From assembly GCA_050184585.1 (NCBI GenBank), contig JBFXAF010000003.1, positions 1 to 64,000 of the forward strand: a stretch of DNA of 64,000 nucleotides, written 5' to 3'. The position numbers and the translations under genes were made by a program. This DNA comes from JBFXAF01 sp050184585 (lineage in GTDB: Bacteria > Pseudomonadota > Alphaproteobacteria > Rhizobiales > Rhizobiaceae). Below are positions 1-8,495 of this stretch, in pieces. The stretch's first letter is position 1, and every line of letters begins with the position of its first letter. Below the pieces are notes generated by a model. That model made no database searches. It was not told where the DNA came from and worked only from the letters and a program-made list of their open reading frames with translations.

Positions 1-2
1 CG

Positions 3-1232
3 CCGCTGCTCGGCCTGAACGGCAACCAGAACGCGGTGGCCGGCGCGATCAACGGCTTCTTCAACGCCAATGGCGGGATACCCGGCGCGTTCGTCGGGCT
101 GCTGCCGGGCCAGATCAACCAGCTCACCGGCGAGGTTGCGACCGGGGCGATGGGCGGCGGCATGGGCGCCACCAGCCAGTTCCTGAACCTCATCGGCGAT
201 GCGGGCTCTGGCGGCGCGGGCGGCACTGGTGGCGATCCGCTGGAGTACACCGCTCAGGAAGCTGTGCGTGCCGACATGGCGCGGTGGAAGACGGGACCGT
301 TGTCGTCGCTCAAGGCTCTCGCTGCCCTGTCGGGCGAAGCGGAAGACGCGGCGGCGAAGGCGGCCGAGACGCTGGCGCTATCCTCGTCGCATGCGGTGGA
401 CAACGCGTTCGCCACGCGCTGGCATCTGTGGGGTTCGGCCTATGGCGGCGGCGAGCGGGTCGAGGGCGACGCGACGGTCGTCGGCTCGGCCGATTTGTCG
501 GCCCGCACCTGGGGCCTTGCCTCGGGCATCACACGCAACTTCGACGGCGGCAGGATCGGCCTCGCGCTCGGCGGGGCGGGAACATCCTTCTCGCTCGCCG
601 GCGGGCTGGGCTCGGGCAACGCCACCAGCTTCAATGCGGGCCTCCACGGCACCGGATATTTCGGCGACGGCTACGTCTCGGCCGCGCTCGCCTATGGCTA
701 TCACGCCACGCGCACCAGCCGCGCCGTGCCCGGCGACACGCTCTCGGCACGCTTCGGCGCGCAGACTTTCGGGGGCCGGCTCGAAGCCGGCTACCGGTTG
801 AACCTCGGCGGCGTGGCGCTGACCCCGTTCGCGGCCGCCGAAGCCACCGCCTATCGCCTGCCGGGCTACACGGAAACCTCGGCGCTGGGCGGTCCCTTCG
901 CGCTCGCCTACGCCTCGCAGACCGAGACGGCGATCCGCACCGAACTCGGCGCGCGCACGGCCATCACGCTCGGCTCCAACGCCAGGCTGACCGGCCGGGC
1001 CGCCTGGGTGTGGAACGCCGACAGCGCCCGCACCGTCACCGCGGCCTTCCAGGCGCTGCCCGGCGCCAGCTTCACCATCAACGGGGCGCAGCCGGCAAGG
1101 CATGCCGCGCTGCTCGAGGCCGGCGTCGAGGCCGCCTTCGGCAACGTCACGGCCAAACTCACGGCAACCGGCGAGTTCTCGAGGAACGTGACCAGCTTCG
1201 GCGCGCAGGCCAAGGTCGGGTTCAGTTGGTAG
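3..1232 (+). CDS. Autotransporter outer-membrane beta-barrel protein, C-terminal part (5' end outside window)
   Basis: The frame is open from the first base of the window, so the gene starts upstream and only about 409 residues are seen. Residues about 130 to the end alternate aromatic and small residues in amphipathic strands, with many Gly/Ala turns (for example WHLWGSAYGGGERV). The protein ends in KVGFSW, the terminal aromatic signature recognised by the BAM complex. This is the translocator barrel of a type V secretion autotransporter, sitting in the outer membrane. The passenger domain, which would define function, lies outside the window. The preceding 100 residues, rich in Gly and Ala, are probably the end of the passenger and the linker helix. 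Confidence is high for the barrel and nil for the passenger's role. Confidence 0.85.
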   Translation, partial: PLLGLNGNQNAVAGAINGFFNANGGIPGAFVGLLPGQINQLTGEVATGAMGGGMGATSQFLNLIGDAGSGGAGGTGGDPLEYTAQEAVRADMARWKTGPLSSLKALAALSGEAEDAAAKAAETLALSSSHAVDNAFATRWHLWGSAYGGGERVEGDATVVGSADLSARTWGLASGITRNFDGGRIGLALGGAGTSFSLAGGLGSGNATSFNAGLHGTGYFGDGYVSAALAYGYHATRTSRAVPGDTLSARFGAQTFGGRLEAGYRLNLGGVALTPFAAAEATAYRLPGYTETSALGGPFALAYASQTETAIRTELGARTAITLGSNARLTGRAAWVWNADSARTVTAAFQALPGASFTINGAQPARHAALLEAGVEAAFGNVTAKLTATGEFSRNVTSFGAQAKVGFSW

Positions 1233-1450
1233 GCTGACAGCACGGGCGCGACAAAGTACCGACGCAAGGCGAGGGAAAGCAGCGTCGCCGTCAGCCTGAC
1301 CCCGCCCCGCTCCCGCCGGATTCGCTGGCCAGTGTCGCATCGCGGCTGGCGGGCGGTATGGTTGATCATTCCTTAACGAAGCGGTCCCTAAGGTCGGCCG
1401 GAACGCGACTGGCTGGGATGACGCGCAGCGACCGGACCGGATGGGGAGTG

Positions 1451-2737
1451 GTGAGCACGCGGGCTTTCGGGCTGGCGTTGCTTCTCTTTGCATCGACCGT
1501 GCCGGTCCCCGCGGTGGAGATGGCCGCCGTCGAGGCGCGGCAGGCGCAGAGCCGCGAGGAATTCGACCGCATCGCCCGCGAGGTCTCGCTTTCGGCCGAA
1601 AGGCTGGGCCAGCTCGCCGCCGAGATCGCCGCGGTGAAGAAGGACCATGCGACGATCACCGCCTCGCTGATCCAGGCCGCCAAGACCGAGAAGAAGCTCG
1701 CCCAGGACGTCGAGGACATCACCGACCGGCTCGATGCGCTCAGGCAGGAGCAAGAGGAAATCCGACGCTCGCTCGCCGCGCGCCGCGACGTGCTGGCCGA
1801 AGTGCTCGGCGCGTTGCAGCGCATGGGTCTGAACCCGCCACCGGCGATCCTGGTCACGCCGGAGGATGCGCTGGCCTCCGTGCGCAGCGCCATCCTGCTC
1901 GGCGCTGTGGTGCCGGAACTACGCGAGGAGACCGAAATCCTCGTCGCCGACCTCGCCGAGCTCGACCGGGTCGCCGAGGCGATCGAGGCCGAGCGCGCCA
2001 AGCTCACCGCCACCGTCGACCTCCAGCTCGCCGAGAAACAGCGCCTGACCCTGCTGCTCGAGGAGAAGAAGGCGCTGCAGGCGCAGTCCGTCGCGGCCTA
2101 CGAAGCCGAGCAGGCGAGGTCCGAGGAACTCGCCTCCAAGGCCGGCAATCTCAAGGATCTGATCTCGTCGCTGGAGACCGAACTGGCGGCGATCCGAAGC
2201 CAGGAGGAGAAGGCGCGCCGCGAGGAGGAAGCGAGAATCCGCCGCGAGGCGGCGCTGCGCGCCATGCCCGTGCCCGAGCAGAACAGCCTCGTCGTCGCGC
2301 CGTTCCCGGCCATGAAGGGTCGGCTTTCCCTGCCCGTCGCCGGCAAGTTCGCCGGCCGGTTCGGGCGTTCCGACGATAACGGCGGCGTGATGCACGGCGA
2401 CACCGTGGCGACACAATCGGGCGCGATCGTCACGGCTCCCTCCGACGGGAGCGTGCTCTATGCCGGACCTTTCCGATCCTACGGGCAACTCTTGATACTG
2501 GACGCAGGCGATGGCTATCATGTCGTGCTGGCCGGGATGGGGAGAATCAGCGTCTCGCTGGGCCAGTCCGTGATGGCGGGCGAACCGGTGGGGGCGATGG
2601 GGGAGGCCAGGGTGGCGAGCACCGAGGCCTTCGAGGATGGCAACCCAGGCCCGGAGCTCTACATAGAGTTCCGCAAGGACGGAAAACCCGTCGACCCCGA
2701 TCCCTGGTGGGCGGGTCGCATCTCGGGAAGGACCTGA
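1451..2737 (+). CDS. envC: EnvC-like murein hydrolase activator (degenerate LytM/M23 domain)
   Basis: The 428-residue protein has a short signal peptide (STRAFGLALLLFASTVPVPA), a long coiled coil at about residues 25-260 and a C-terminal LytM/M23 domain at about 300-425. The normal metal-binding residues of M23 are not all there; near the end it has ELYIEFRKDGKPVDP in place of HxH. This is the pattern of EnvC-type proteins, which activate periplasmic amidases for septum splitting rather than cutting peptidoglycan themselves. I chose GTG at 1451, preceded by GGGGAG, because it places the signal peptide at the very N-terminus. In-frame starts at 1358 and 1418 would add 31 or 11 residues. One base separates its stop from ctpA, so the two are cotranscribed. 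Confidence 0.85.
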   Translation: MSTRAFGLALLLFASTVPVPAVEMAAVEARQAQSREEFDRIAREVSLSAERLGQLAAEIAAVKKDHATITASLIQAAKTEKKLAQDVEDITDRLDALRQEQEEIRRSLAARRDVLAEVLGALQRMGLNPPPAILVTPEDALASVRSAILLGAVVPELREETEILVADLAELDRVAEAIEAERAKLTATVDLQLAEKQRLTLLLEEKKALQAQSVAAYEAEQARSEELASKAGNLKDLISSLETELAAIRSQEEKARREEEARIRREAALRAMPVPEQNSLVVAPFPAMKGRLSLPVAGKFAGRFGRSDDNGGVMHGDTVATQSGAIVTAPSDGSVLYAGPFRSYGQLLILDAGDGYHVVLAGMGRISVSLGQSVMAGEPVGAMGEARVASTEAFEDGNPGPELYIEFRKDGKPVDPDPWWAGRISGRT

Positions 2738-2738
2738 A

Positions 2739-4064
2739 ATGGTACGCAAGATTTCGCTTCTTTTCGCGGGCGCCCTGATGGGAGCCTCGGCGATGAGCCT
2801 CGTCTATGGCTCGCCGGGCTCCACGGCGAACGCGGCCGGTTCCGAGACCTACCGGCAACTGGCGATCTTCGGCGACATCTTCGAGCGCGTGCGCGCCCAG
2901 TATGTGACGCCGCCGGAAGAGAAGGACCTGGTCGAGAACGCCATCAACGGCATGCTCACCTCGCTCGACCCGCATTCCTCCTATCTCAACCCCGAGGCGG
3001 CGCAGGACATGCGCGTGCAGACCAAGGGCGAGTTCGGCGGCCTCGGAATCGAGGTCACGATGGAAAACGAGTTGGTCAAGGTCATCACCCCGATCGACGA
3101 CACCCCGGCCGCACGGGCCGGTGTCCGCGCCGGCGACTTCATCGCGCAGATCGACGGAACGGAAGTGCGCGGCATGACGCTGAACGACGCCGTCGAGAAG
3201 ATGCGCGGTCTCGTCAACACGCCGATCGACCTGACGATCCTGCGCGAAGGCACCGCCGATCCGATCAAGATCACCATCATCCGCGACGTCATCAAGGTGA
3301 AGGCGGTGAAGTTCCGCGTCGAGGAGGACGTCGGCTACATGAAGATCACCTCCTTCACGGAGAAGACCTTCGACGACCTCGAGAACGCGATCGACTCGAT
3401 CAAGGCCCAGGTGCCCACCGACAAGCTTAAGGGCTACGTGCTCGACCTGCGCCTCAACCCCGGCGGCCTGCTCGACCAGGCGGTGAGCGTCTCCGACACC
3501 TTCCTCGACCGCGGCGAGATCGTCTCGACGCGCGGCCGCGACCCGAAGGACATCTCGCGCTTCGACTCGCGCCCTGGCGACATGATCGACGGCAAGCCGC
3601 TGATCGTGCTGGTCAATGGCGGTTCGGCGAGCGCCTCGGAAATCGTCGCGGGCGCCCTGCAGGACCACCGGCGGGCCACCGTCATCGGCACCCAGTCCTT
3701 CGGCAAGGGCTCCGTGCAGACCATCATCCCGCTGGCCGAGAACGGCGCGCTCCGGCTGACCACGGCGCTCTACTACACGCCGGCCGGCAAATCGATCCAG
3801 GGCAAGGGCATCACGCCCGACATCAAGATCGACCAGCCGCTGCCTGAGGAACTCCAGGGCAAGGACGTGTCGCGCGGCGAGTCCGACCTGCGCGGCCACA
3901 TCAAGGGCGCCGACGAGAGCGACGAGGGCTCCGGCTCCGCGGCCTACGTGCCGCCGGATCCGAAGGACGACGTGCAGCTCGGTCTCGCCCTCGATCTGCT
4001 GCGCGGCGTGAAGACCGATCCGGCCTTCCCGCCGAGCCCGGAAAAGGCGGTTCTCAACCAGTAG
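2739..4064 (+). CDS. ctpA: S41 family C-terminal processing protease
   Basis: This is a periplasmic serine protease of the CtpA/CtpB/Prc family, 441 residues, with a signal segment at 1-33. A PDZ domain at about 95-175 recognises C-terminal tails. The S41 core at about 190-350 contains NGGSASASEIV and FGKGSVQ, giving the Ser298/Lys323/Gln327 catalytic set by the spacing of the family. The acidic C-terminal tail (about 380-441) is typical of Hyphomicrobiales members. It follows envC by one base and precedes the polysaccharide deacetylase and rppH, a conserved envelope operon in this order. Two strong hairpins lie in the gap after its stop and probably reduce read-through. Confidence 0.93.
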   Translation: MVRKISLLFAGALMGASAMSLVYGSPGSTANAAGSETYRQLAIFGDIFERVRAQYVTPPEEKDLVENAINGMLTSLDPHSSYLNPEAAQDMRVQTKGEFGGLGIEVTMENELVKVITPIDDTPAARAGVRAGDFIAQIDGTEVRGMTLNDAVEKMRGLVNTPIDLTILREGTADPIKITIIRDVIKVKAVKFRVEEDVGYMKITSFTEKTFDDLENAIDSIKAQVPTDKLKGYVLDLRLNPGGLLDQAVSVSDTFLDRGEIVSTRGRDPKDISRFDSRPGDMIDGKPLIVLVNGGSASASEIVAGALQDHRRATVIGTQSFGKGSVQTIIPLAENGALRLTTALYYTPAGKSIQGKGITPDIKIDQPLPEELQGKDVSRGESDLRGHIKGADESDEGSGSAAYVPPDPKDDVQLGLALDLLRGVKTDPAFPPSPEKAVLNQ

Positions 4065-4071
4065 CGTTTTC

Positions 4072-4095
4072 GCGGCGGGCTCCCGTGCCCGCCGC
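4072..4095 (+). terminator. Hairpin after ctpA (first of two)
   Basis: GCGGCGGGC pairs perfectly with GCCCGCCGC around a 6-base loop, starting 7 bases after the ctpA stop. There is no following U run. It could be an mRNA-stabilising 3' end or a weak terminator inside the operon. Confidence 0.5.
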
Positions 4096-4111
4096 CCGTG
4101 TCCATGCGTTG

Positions 4112-4140
4112 CTGCCGGGATCGACCAGTCCCGGCAGTTT
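4112..4140 (+). terminator. Hairpin with short T run before the deacetylase gene (second of two)
   Basis: CTGCCGGGA pairs perfectly with TCCCGGCAG around an 8-base loop and is followed by TTT. Placed 20 bases before the chosen GTG start at 4157, it could act as a partial terminator or attenuator between ctpA and the downstream genes. Its position also argues against a start for the next gene at 4085. Confidence 0.55.
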
Positions 4141-4156
4141 CGATTCCGGAGGGGAC

Positions 4157-5344
4157 GTGACGACATCCGATTACCTCGCGCGAGGACGCGAACTCGACCG
4201 GCCGCTCGGACGCGACCGCGCCCCGACGCGGGCTTCGGCCGGCGGGCGGACGAAAGCCGTTCTTCGCGCCGCGCTGGGGGCTCTGCCCGCGCTGGCGATC
4301 GTCGCCGTCTCGACCGCGGTGGCGATGCGCGAGCGACCCTTCCGGGTGCCGGTGACCTCCGTAGTAGAGGAAGTCGCGGCGGCCGACACGCCGGACGCGT
4401 CGGATGCGCGAGGCCCGCAGGTCGTCCGGTCACAGCCCGCCGGCGCCGGCGGCCCGGCGATCATCAAGGTGGAGCGCGGCGAAAACCCGCCGTCGGATGG
4501 CATCGTCATCAGCGACCCTTCCGCCGTCGGCCAGAACCTGCGCGTCGCGCACCTGCCCGAGAGCGGCCTGGTCGAGGATTCGCCCTACGGGCCGCTGCCC
4601 GTGCGCGCCGCCGACGGCCGGCGGCCGATGGATGTCTACGCCCGACCGTGGTCCGGCGCGCGGGGCGCGCGTGTCGCCATCGTGGTCGGTGGCATCGGCG
4701 TCTCGCAGACCGGCTCGCAATATGCCGTCGAGGCCCTGCCGGCCGAAGTTACGCTCGCCTTCGCCTCCGGCGGAAACAGCCTGGGCCGCTGGATGCAGAG
4801 CGCCCGCCAGCGCGGCCACGAGATCCTGATGCAGGTGCCGCTGGAACCCTTCGACTACCCGAATGTCGACCCCGGCCGCGGCACGCTGACGGTCGATGCC
4901 GACGCCGAGGAGAATGTCGACCGACTGCACCAGTCCCTGGCGCGGATCACCAACTACACCGGCGTGCTCAACTACATGGGCGCACGCCTCACGGCCGACG
5001 AACGGACGCTCGACCCGGTGATGGCCGAACTCGCCCGGCGCGGGCTTCTCTACCTCGACGACGGATCGTCGGCGCGCAGCCTCGCGCCGGAACTGGCGGC
5101 GAGGAACGGCGGCGCCCACGCGATCGCCGACCTCGCCATCGACGGCACACGAGAGCGCGGGGCGATCCTCAAGAAGCTCGACGAGCTGGAGCGCATCGCT
5201 CGCGCCAAGGGTACGGCGATCGGCACCGCCTCGGCCTTCGACGTCACCGTCGACGCCGTGTCGGGCTGGATCGCGGAGGCGAAGAAGCGCGGCATCGAGG
5301 TGGTGCCGGTCTCGGCCCTCGTCCAGGACCCGGAGCGCAGATAG
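4157..5344 (+). CDS. Divergent polysaccharide deacetylase family protein (YibQ/DUF610 type)
   Basis: The 395-residue protein has one N-terminal membrane segment at about 30-54 (LGALPALAIVAVSTAVA), a low-complexity linker, and a C-terminal divergent polysaccharide deacetylase fold at about 170-395. Conserved-looking stretches include VAIVVGGIGVSQTGSQ, ILMQVPLEPFDYP and NYMGARLTADE. Family members sit in the inner membrane facing the periplasm, next to EnvC/CtpA-type genes, and are thought to act on envelope polysaccharide; their reaction is not established. GTG at 4157 is chosen because GGAGGGG lies 3 bases upstream; the longer frame from 4085 would start inside a hairpin. The stop overlaps nothing, and rppH begins 2 bases later. 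Confidence 0.85.
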   Translation: MTTSDYLARGRELDRPLGRDRAPTRASAGGRTKAVLRAALGALPALAIVAVSTAVAMRERPFRVPVTSVVEEVAAADTPDASDARGPQVVRSQPAGAGGPAIIKVERGENPPSDGIVISDPSAVGQNLRVAHLPESGLVEDSPYGPLPVRAADGRRPMDVYARPWSGARGARVAIVVGGIGVSQTGSQYAVEALPAEVTLAFASGGNSLGRWMQSARQRGHEILMQVPLEPFDYPNVDPGRGTLTVDADAEENVDRLHQSLARITNYTGVLNYMGARLTADERTLDPVMAELARRGLLYLDDGSSARSLAPELAARNGGAHAIADLAIDGTRERGAILKKLDELERIARAKGTAIGTASAFDVTVDAVSGWIAEAKKRGIEVVPVSALVQDPERR

Positions 5345-5345
5345 G

Positions 5346-5864
5346 GTGCCGAGGAACGCCGTCGACCCGCGGACGCTGCCCTACAGGCCCTGCGTCGGCA
5401 TCATGGTGCTGAACCGCGACGGCCTCGTCTGGGCCGGCCGTCGCATCGCCGAGACGGATAGCGAGATGGCCGGCACGGACAAGCTCTGGCAGATGCCCCA
5501 GGGCGGCATCGACAAGGGCGAGGACCCGCTGCCCGCGGCGCGGCGGGAACTGTTCGAGGAGACGGGCATGAAGACCGTGTCGCTGCTCGCCGAGGCGCCC
5601 GGGTGGATCGACTACGACCTGCCGCCCGAAAAGGTCGGCATCGCCTTCAAGGGAAAATTCCGCGGCCAAACGCAGAAGTGGTTCGCCTTCCGCTTCCAGG
5701 GCGAGGAGAGCGAGATCGCGATCAACCCCCCTCCGGGAGGGAACGAGCCGGAGTTCGACCGCTGGGCCTGGAAGCCGATGGCGGACCTGCCGGAGTTGAT
5801 CGTGCCCTTCAAAAAGAAGGTCTATGTCGAGGTCGTGGCGGCGTTCCGGCATCTGGTGGATTGA
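5346..5864 (+). CDS. rppH: RNA pyrophosphohydrolase, Nudix family
   Basis: RppH removes pyrophosphate from the 5' triphosphate end of mRNAs, which opens them to RNase E decay; older names are NudH and (di)nucleoside polyphosphate hydrolase. The 172-residue protein starts at GTG and carries YRPCVGIMVLNRDGLVW near the N-terminus. The Nudix box GEDPLPAARRELFEETG (about residues 58-76) has the full set of metal-binding glutamates. FRGQTQKWFAFRF and the later EFDRWAWK are typical of this subfamily. It is the last gene of the envC-ctpA-deacetylase block. No clear terminator follows, and about 230 bases without a recognisable gene separate it from the sigma factor. Confidence 0.94.
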   Translation: MPRNAVDPRTLPYRPCVGIMVLNRDGLVWAGRRIAETDSEMAGTDKLWQMPQGGIDKGEDPLPAARRELFEETGMKTVSLLAEAPGWIDYDLPPEKVGIAFKGKFRGQTQKWFAFRFQGEESEIAINPPPGGNEPEFDRWAWKPMADLPELIVPFKKKVYVEVVAAFRHLVD

Positions 5865-6093
5865 TCGCAGCGGTCGGAGCAAGGCTCCCCTCGAAAGATT
5901 TTCCGCGAAGTCGGTCACAAAGGCGCGCTCCGCCCGCTCTATTCATTTCACATCTGATGCCCGTGGCTGCCCTGAACGACTAAAAGTTGCCTATCAGAAG
6001 CCGCTCTGCGCGGATTGCCGGACGACGGCACCGGGTGCTTGATGGGACGCCGCTCCTGCCGGAGCGGGTCCAGATGGCTGCGGGAGAGGGACC

Positions 6094-6936
6094 ATGGCCG
6101 CGAACAGGCTCGACGAACTCGCACAGCTCGCCGTGGCCGGCGACAGGCGCTCGCTCGAACGGCTGGCCGCCGAACTCAAGGACGATATCTACGGACTTGC
6201 GATGAGGATGCTGTCCTATCCCGCCGACGCCGAGGACGCCACGCAGGACATACTGATCAAGGTCATCACGCACCTCAGCCAGTTCCGTGGCGAAAGCTCA
6301 TTCAGGACCTGGGCCTGGTCGATCGCCACGCGGCACCTGATGAACTTCCGCAAGGGCAGCCGCGAGTCCTTCGTCAGCTTCGACCTCATAGAGAACATGA
6401 TCCGGGCCGGCGACGATGCCGGTCCCGATACGCATGATGATGCCGAAGCGGCAATCCTGGCCGAGGAAGTGAAGATCGGGTGCACCGGCGCCATGCTGGT
6501 CGCGCTCGATCGCGAGCATCGCATCGCCTATGTGCTCGCAGAGATCTTCGACCTGCCAGGCTCGGAAGCGGCGCGCATCCTGTCGATCAGCCCCGCGACC
6601 TTCCGCAAGCGGCTGCAACGCGCGCGCGACCGCCTGACCGGTTTCCTCGACTCGGTATGCGGCCTAGCCAATCCCGACCGGCCCTGCCGGTGCAGGCGCC
6701 AGATCGGCGTCAACCTCGCCCACGGGGTCATCGACCCCGCGCACCTCCTGTTCGCGACGCATCCGGCGCGATCGAGCCCGATCGCTGCGCCACGCGCGCG
6801 GTTGCGTGAAGCCCACGAGATCGAGAACGCGGCCGCGATCTTCCGCACGCATCCTAGCTACGCGGCCCCGGACAAACTCGAAAAGGGCATCCGCGACCTC
6901 ATCGCTTCGGGAAGATACCGGATGTTCGACGCCTAG
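6094..6936 (+). CDS. ECF-type RNA polymerase sigma factor with Cys-containing C-terminal extension
   Basis: The 280-residue protein has sigma region 2 at about residues 18-88 (YPADAEDATQDILIKVITHL, SSFRTWAWSIATRHLMN) and region 4 at about 128-185 (LPGSEAARILSISPATFRKR). Region 4 is followed by an extra tail of about 95 residues that standard ECF factors lack. The tail opens with Cys189, Cys198 and Cys200 (CRCRR), a possible metal or redox site. GGGAGAGGG precedes the ATG. No anti-sigma gene is visible; the next gene, 22 bases downstream, encodes a small membrane protein. The tail may itself carry the regulatory role, as in ECF groups with C-terminal extensions. Target promoters are unknown; the nearby sodC makes stress control a reasonable but unproven idea. 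Confidence 0.8.
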   Translation: MAANRLDELAQLAVAGDRRSLERLAAELKDDIYGLAMRMLSYPADAEDATQDILIKVITHLSQFRGESSFRTWAWSIATRHLMNFRKGSRESFVSFDLIENMIRAGDDAGPDTHDDAEAAILAEEVKIGCTGAMLVALDREHRIAYVLAEIFDLPGSEAARILSISPATFRKRLQRARDRLTGFLDSVCGLANPDRPCRCRRQIGVNLAHGVIDPAHLLFATHPARSSPIAAPRARLREAHEIENAAAIFRTHPSYAAPDKLEKGIRDLIASGRYRMFDA

Positions 6937-6958
6937 CCTGCTCCACCCGGAGGACACC

Positions 6959-7345
6959 ATGACCCGCAGTACCTGGCTCGCAATCGCTGCTACCCTCTAC
7001 GCCATCTTCGGCCTCGGACTCCTGCTCGTCCCTGCGGCCTTCATGAGCCAGTACGGGGTCTCGCTGGACGGGGGCGGACAGATGATGGCGCGCATCCTCG
7101 GCGCTGCACTCACCTCGCTCGCTTTGATGTTCTGGCTCTATCGCGGCGCAACACGGGAGGTGCTGATCTCGGTGCTGATTACCGGCTTGCTCTATAACCT
7201 CGTGGACATCGTCGTCGTGTTGAACGCGGTGCTCGCGGGCACGATGAATGCATTCGGATGGTTCCCCGTGGCGCTCCACGTTATGCTCGCCGCGGGATTT
7301 GCATATTGCATCGTCGATCGACGCGAAGTGCGCGCGCCAGCATAG
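6959..7345 (+). CDS. Small four-helix integral membrane protein of unknown function
   Basis: The 128-residue protein has four predicted membrane helices, at about 7-28 (LAIAATLYAIFGLGLLLVP), 42-62, 68-90 and 98-118. There are no catalytic motifs. It looks like the DUF4345/DoxX-like group of small membrane proteins, but I cannot assign a family firmly. The ATG at 6959 has GGAGGA 4 bases upstream, so the longer open frame beginning at 6806 is not used. It lies 22 bases after the sigma factor gene and is probably in the same transcript. It could be a membrane sensor or a target of that sigma factor; this is inference from position only. Confidence 0.65.
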   Translation: MTRSTWLAIAATLYAIFGLGLLLVPAAFMSQYGVSLDGGGQMMARILGAALTSLALMFWLYRGATREVLISVLITGLLYNLVDIVVVLNAVLAGTMNAFGWFPVALHVMLAAGFAYCIVDRREVRAPA

Positions 7346-7623
7346 GTGAATACGGGACGCGACTGCCCAATCGCGCTCAGTCCTCGCCGAGCGGCTCCAC
7401 CGTCTGGCCCGTGATCAACTCGCTCGCGATAGGCTTCCCGTCAGCCCGCGGCGATGGCGGACCAATGCAAAGTACGCAGATAGACGTCCAGACCGTCCCG
7501 GCTTTCGACCTTATCGCCGACGACCGCCTGTTCGGCGCCTAGCTGGCGATCGGATTCGGCCCGGAAGGCGGCAAATCCGCCGACGCGGAGGTCGTTGCGT
7601 CGAACACGGCCTGGCGTCGTTCT
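7346..7623. other. Stretch without an intact gene; possible decayed minus-strand coding remnant
   Basis: No convincing intact gene is seen. On the minus strand, the frame of the small ORF at 7624-7749 stays open beyond its TAG for another 60 codons, to TGA at 7441-7443. That stretch reads like protein (for example VGGFAAFRAESDRQLGAEQ) but has no start codon. A second minus-strand piece in another frame ends at 7377 with ASELITGQTVEPLGED. Together these may be a gene broken by a nonsense codon and a frameshift. No family was recognised. Confidence 0.25.
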
Positions 7624-7749
7624 CTAAGGAGGCATTCGCCAGGACCGGCCGCGTTCGAGCGCGCCGTCCTGAGCGACGGCGGCAAGGCAAATCATCACCC
7701 CGGCGAAAGCGACCACGAGCACCAGGCCCAAGATCGGCAGGCGTTCCAC
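7624..7749 (-). CDS. Possible 41-residue single-helix membrane peptide behind sodC
   Basis: A GTG codon 2 bases after the sodC stop opens a 41-residue frame. It has a strongly hydrophobic segment LGLVLVVAFAGVMICLAAV (about residues 7-25), then a polar tail ending in RSWRMPP. The tight spacing suggests translational coupling with sodC. No clear ribosome site is seen, and the frame continues as protein-like sequence past the TAG, so it may instead be the head of a broken longer gene. The function is unknown. Confidence 0.35.
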   Translation of the reverse strand: MERLPILGLVLVVAFAGVMICLAAVAQDGALERGRSWRMPP

Positions 7750-7751
7750 GG

Positions 7752-8294
7752 TCAGGCCGGTTGCTGGACGATCCCGCAGGCGATGCGGTCACCGGCGTCG
7801 CCGCCCGGTTGAGCCGTATGGTCGTCCGGACCGGCATGGATCATCACCGCAGAACCGTCGGCGTCCATCAGCGGCGTCTCGCCCTCGCCGATCGACAGGC
7901 GCTCGGTGAAAAACTCGACCTTGAGCAGCCCGTCCTGACCGACATGGACGTTGGGAAAGTCGCCGGCATGCGGCCCGTCCGGCTGGGCGATGCCGTGCTC
8001 GCCGTCGCCATAGTGCGGCCCGGCCGACTCGAATCCGCCAGCGGCGTCGCACGCACCCGTCGCATGGACGTGGAAGCCGTGAGGACCGGGCGGGAGGCCG
8101 GTCATCTCGACCAGAACGTGCAACACGCCGGACTTCGTCTCGGTGAAGGTGACCGTGCCGCGATCCTGTCCGTCGCGATCCTTCATGGCGGCGAAGGCGC
8201 TGGCAGTCTGCGCCGGCTCCTGCGCGTCGGCGGCAAGGCCGAACGAAAACGTCAGCATGGTGGCGGCAAGGGCCGGGATGAGCAACGTCCTCAT
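7752..8294 (-). CDS. sodC: Periplasmic Cu/Zn superoxide dismutase
   Basis: SodC disproportionates superoxide in the periplasm. The 180-residue protein has a cleavable signal peptide at 1-24 (ending AADAQ). By alignment to the family from memory, the Cu ligands are His75, His77 and His153, the bridging His is His94, the Zn ligands are His100, His109 and Asp112, the disulfide is Cys82-Cys173, and the active-site Arg is Arg170. All are present (GFHVHATGAC, GPHYGDGEHG, HAGDFPN, GDRIACGIV). The ATG at 8294 has GGAGG 7 bases upstream. The gene diverges from the broken caspase-like gene and lies in an accessory patch between rppH and the ATP synthase genes. Confidence 0.95.
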   Translation of the reverse strand: MRTLLIPALAATMLTFSFGLAADAQEPAQTASAFAAMKDRDGQDRGTVTFTETKSGVLHVLVEMTGLPPGPHGFHVHATGACDAAGGFESAGPHYGDGEHGIAQPDGPHAGDFPNVHVGQDGLLKVEFFTERLSIGEGETPLMDADGSAVMIHAGPDDHTAQPGGDAGDRIACGIVQQPA

Positions 8295-8495
8295 GGGTAT
8301 GCCTCCTGTGTTCGAGACTAACCCCCTTCGGACGCATCGGTTGCTCCTCGAAGCCGATTCCCCGCTGGAGCAGCGCCGGCGGGCGATCACAAAGCAGTCA
8401 AGACGCGGGCATCCCAACGACACGCCCGCGCCTTGCTCGCGCCCGCTTCGGTTGCGATGATCAGTCCGGTTTCAAAGGTCGGGCTGGGCCAACAA

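Noticed and set aside
4085..4156. A longer N-terminus for the polysaccharide deacetylase starting at 4085
   Set aside because: It would begin inside one perfect hairpin and run through a second. A strong ribosome site precedes GTG 4157.
5865..6093. Small ORF of up to 72 codons between rppH and the sigma factor
   Set aside because: There is no ribosome site or protein-like pattern, and it runs out of the rppH frame-shadow. I see no gene or RNA in this gap.
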